Below the pieces are notes generated by a model, which was given only the letters and a program-made list of their open reading frames with translations, was not told the DNA's origin and made no database searches. Of a stretch of DNA of 6,392 bases, positions 5,915 through 6,392 are shown piece by piece. The DNA is taken from the NCBI GenBank assembly GCA_030043255.1, contig JASHYB010000156.1:1-6392 (forward strand). Reading direction: 5' to 3'. The position numbers were made by a program, and so were the translations under genes. The stretch comes from Thermoplasmata archaeon (GTDB lineage Archaea > Thermoplasmatota > Thermoplasmata > Lutacidiplasmatales > UBA184). Positions within the stretch are counted from its first letter, which is position 1; every line of letters begins with the position of its first letter.

Positions 5915-5925
5915 CCGCGGCCCCG

Positions 5926-6392
5926 ATGCACTTGGTGAGGTCGCGGGCCCTCAGCTTGGCTCCGTTGGTCCTGCTCGTCTCGCTCGCCGCTGTCGCGCTG
6001 TCCGGTTCGGCCTCGGCCCTGGCCGGCGCCGGGTCGGCCGCGGCGTTCCATCTGGCGGCCGAGCGCTCCGCCGGCCCGTCGGCGGATCCGGTCGCCCTTT
6101 CGAGCGACCCGCCGGCCTCCCTGCCGGGGGTCATCGCCACCGTTCCCGTGGGTCAGTTCCCGCTCTCGGCGGCCTACGACCCGGCGAACGGCCTCGTCTA
6201 CGTGGCGAACTCGCTGTCCGACAACGTCAGCCTGCTCGACGGCACGGCGGTGGTCGGCAGCGTCAACCTCGCGCCGAACCAGACCGCTGACCCGCTCTTC
6301 GTCACGTACGACGCGGTGAACGGCTACGTCTACGTCGTCGACGGCACCGACGCCGAGACCGGCACCGGGGCGGTGAGCGTGCTGCTCGGCGA
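5926..6392 (+). CDS. secreted YVTN/YncE-like beta-propeller protein, 3'-truncated
   Basis: The frame is open to the window edge (155 codons). An in-frame TGA at 5904-5906 bounds it upstream, so the start is the ATG at 5926 or the GTG at 5935. Residues 1-35 are a signal peptide: VRSR, then an Ala/Leu/Val helix through LVLLVSLAAVALSGSASA. After a Ser/Pro/Ala linker come YVTN-type blades. Blade one (about 75-120) has GQFPLSAAYDPANGLVYVAN and then DNVSLLDG; blade two (from about 125) has FVTYDAVNGYVYVVDG. The repeated Y-D-x-x-N-G-x-V-Y-V is the hallmark of this propeller family, common in archaeal surface proteins. Two sequons (DNVS, PNQT) suit an extracellular protein. Known relatives carry several such blades and often a C-terminal anchor, which here would lie beyond the window. 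A binding or adhesive role at the cell surface is inferred; no catalytic motif is visible. It is divergent from the HExxH gene. Confidence 0.85.
   Translation, partial: MHLVRSRALSLAPLVLLVSLAAVALSGSASALAGAGSAAAFHLAAERSAGPSADPVALSSDPPASLPGVIATVPVGQFPLSAAYDPANGLVYVANSLSDNVSLLDGTAVVGSVNLAPNQTADPLFVTYDAVNGYVYVVDGTDAETGTGAVSVLLG

Larger units (their letters stand above)
5562..5925. other. 364-nt divergent intergenic region without a convincing gene
   Basis: This region separates the HExxH gene (minus) from the propeller gene (plus). It holds their promoters at its ends. The middle is GC-rich and its open frames encode Arg/Pro/Gly-rich strings without recognisable motifs or promoters. One inverted repeat, GTCCGCT (5710-5716) with AGCGGAC (5741-5747), could form a 7-bp stem with a 24-nt loop. 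I looked for tRNA T-arm and D-arm, SRP RNA and RNase P RNA signatures and found none that fit. Confidence 0.5.

Noticed and set aside
5562..6140. Upstream extension of the HExxH gene frame
   Set aside because: It would run through the divergent gene's promoter and signal peptide, and its translation lacks protein-like character before the ATG at 5561.

Overview
The window looks like a piece of a high-GC archaeal chromosome, most likely a soil or sediment Thermoplasmata-type lineage (phylum Thermoplasmatota). I infer this from the very GC-rich composition (judged by eye, not counted), TATA-like boxes about 29 nt upstream of start codons with no usable Shine-Dalgarno spacing (leaderless transcription), a sequon-rich surface protein held by one C-terminal membrane helix, and a secreted YVTN-type beta-propeller. 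No rRNA, tRNA or 16S signal is present to prove the taxonomy.

Layout. (1) 1-507, + strand: the C-terminal part of an FAD-dependent amine/amino-acid oxidoreductase, cut by the window edge. (2) 497-1532, - strand: two small VOC (glyoxalase/bleomycin-resistance fold) genes in tandem. The downstream one has an odd Arg-rich tail that overlaps the end of the oxidoreductase tail to tail. (3) 1533-1673: a compact divergent promoter region. (4) 1674-4082, + strand: an 802-residue secreted, membrane-anchored protein built from about six beta-sandwich-like segments, with 17 N-glycosylation sequons and only four cysteines. (5) 4118-5561, - strand: two protease-like genes, first an HExxH zinc-metallopeptidase-like protein and then a two-lobed retropepsin-like aspartic protease. 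They converge on the surface protein gene. (6) 5562-5925: a 364-nt divergent region with no convincing gene. (7) 5926-6392, + strand: the start of a secreted YVTN/YncE-like beta-propeller protein, cut by the window edge.

How it may fit together. The two exported proteins are typical of archaeal cell-surface repertoires. The two protease-like proteins lack signal peptides and should be cytoplasmic. The VOC pair and the oxidoreductase look like ordinary small-molecule metabolism. I see no CRISPR, IS element, toxin-antitoxin, phage or defence system. The most interesting points are the surface protein's domain architecture, the adjacent pair of unrelated protease-like genes, the VOC gene with an arginine-rich overlapping tail, and a start-site conflict in the propeller gene.
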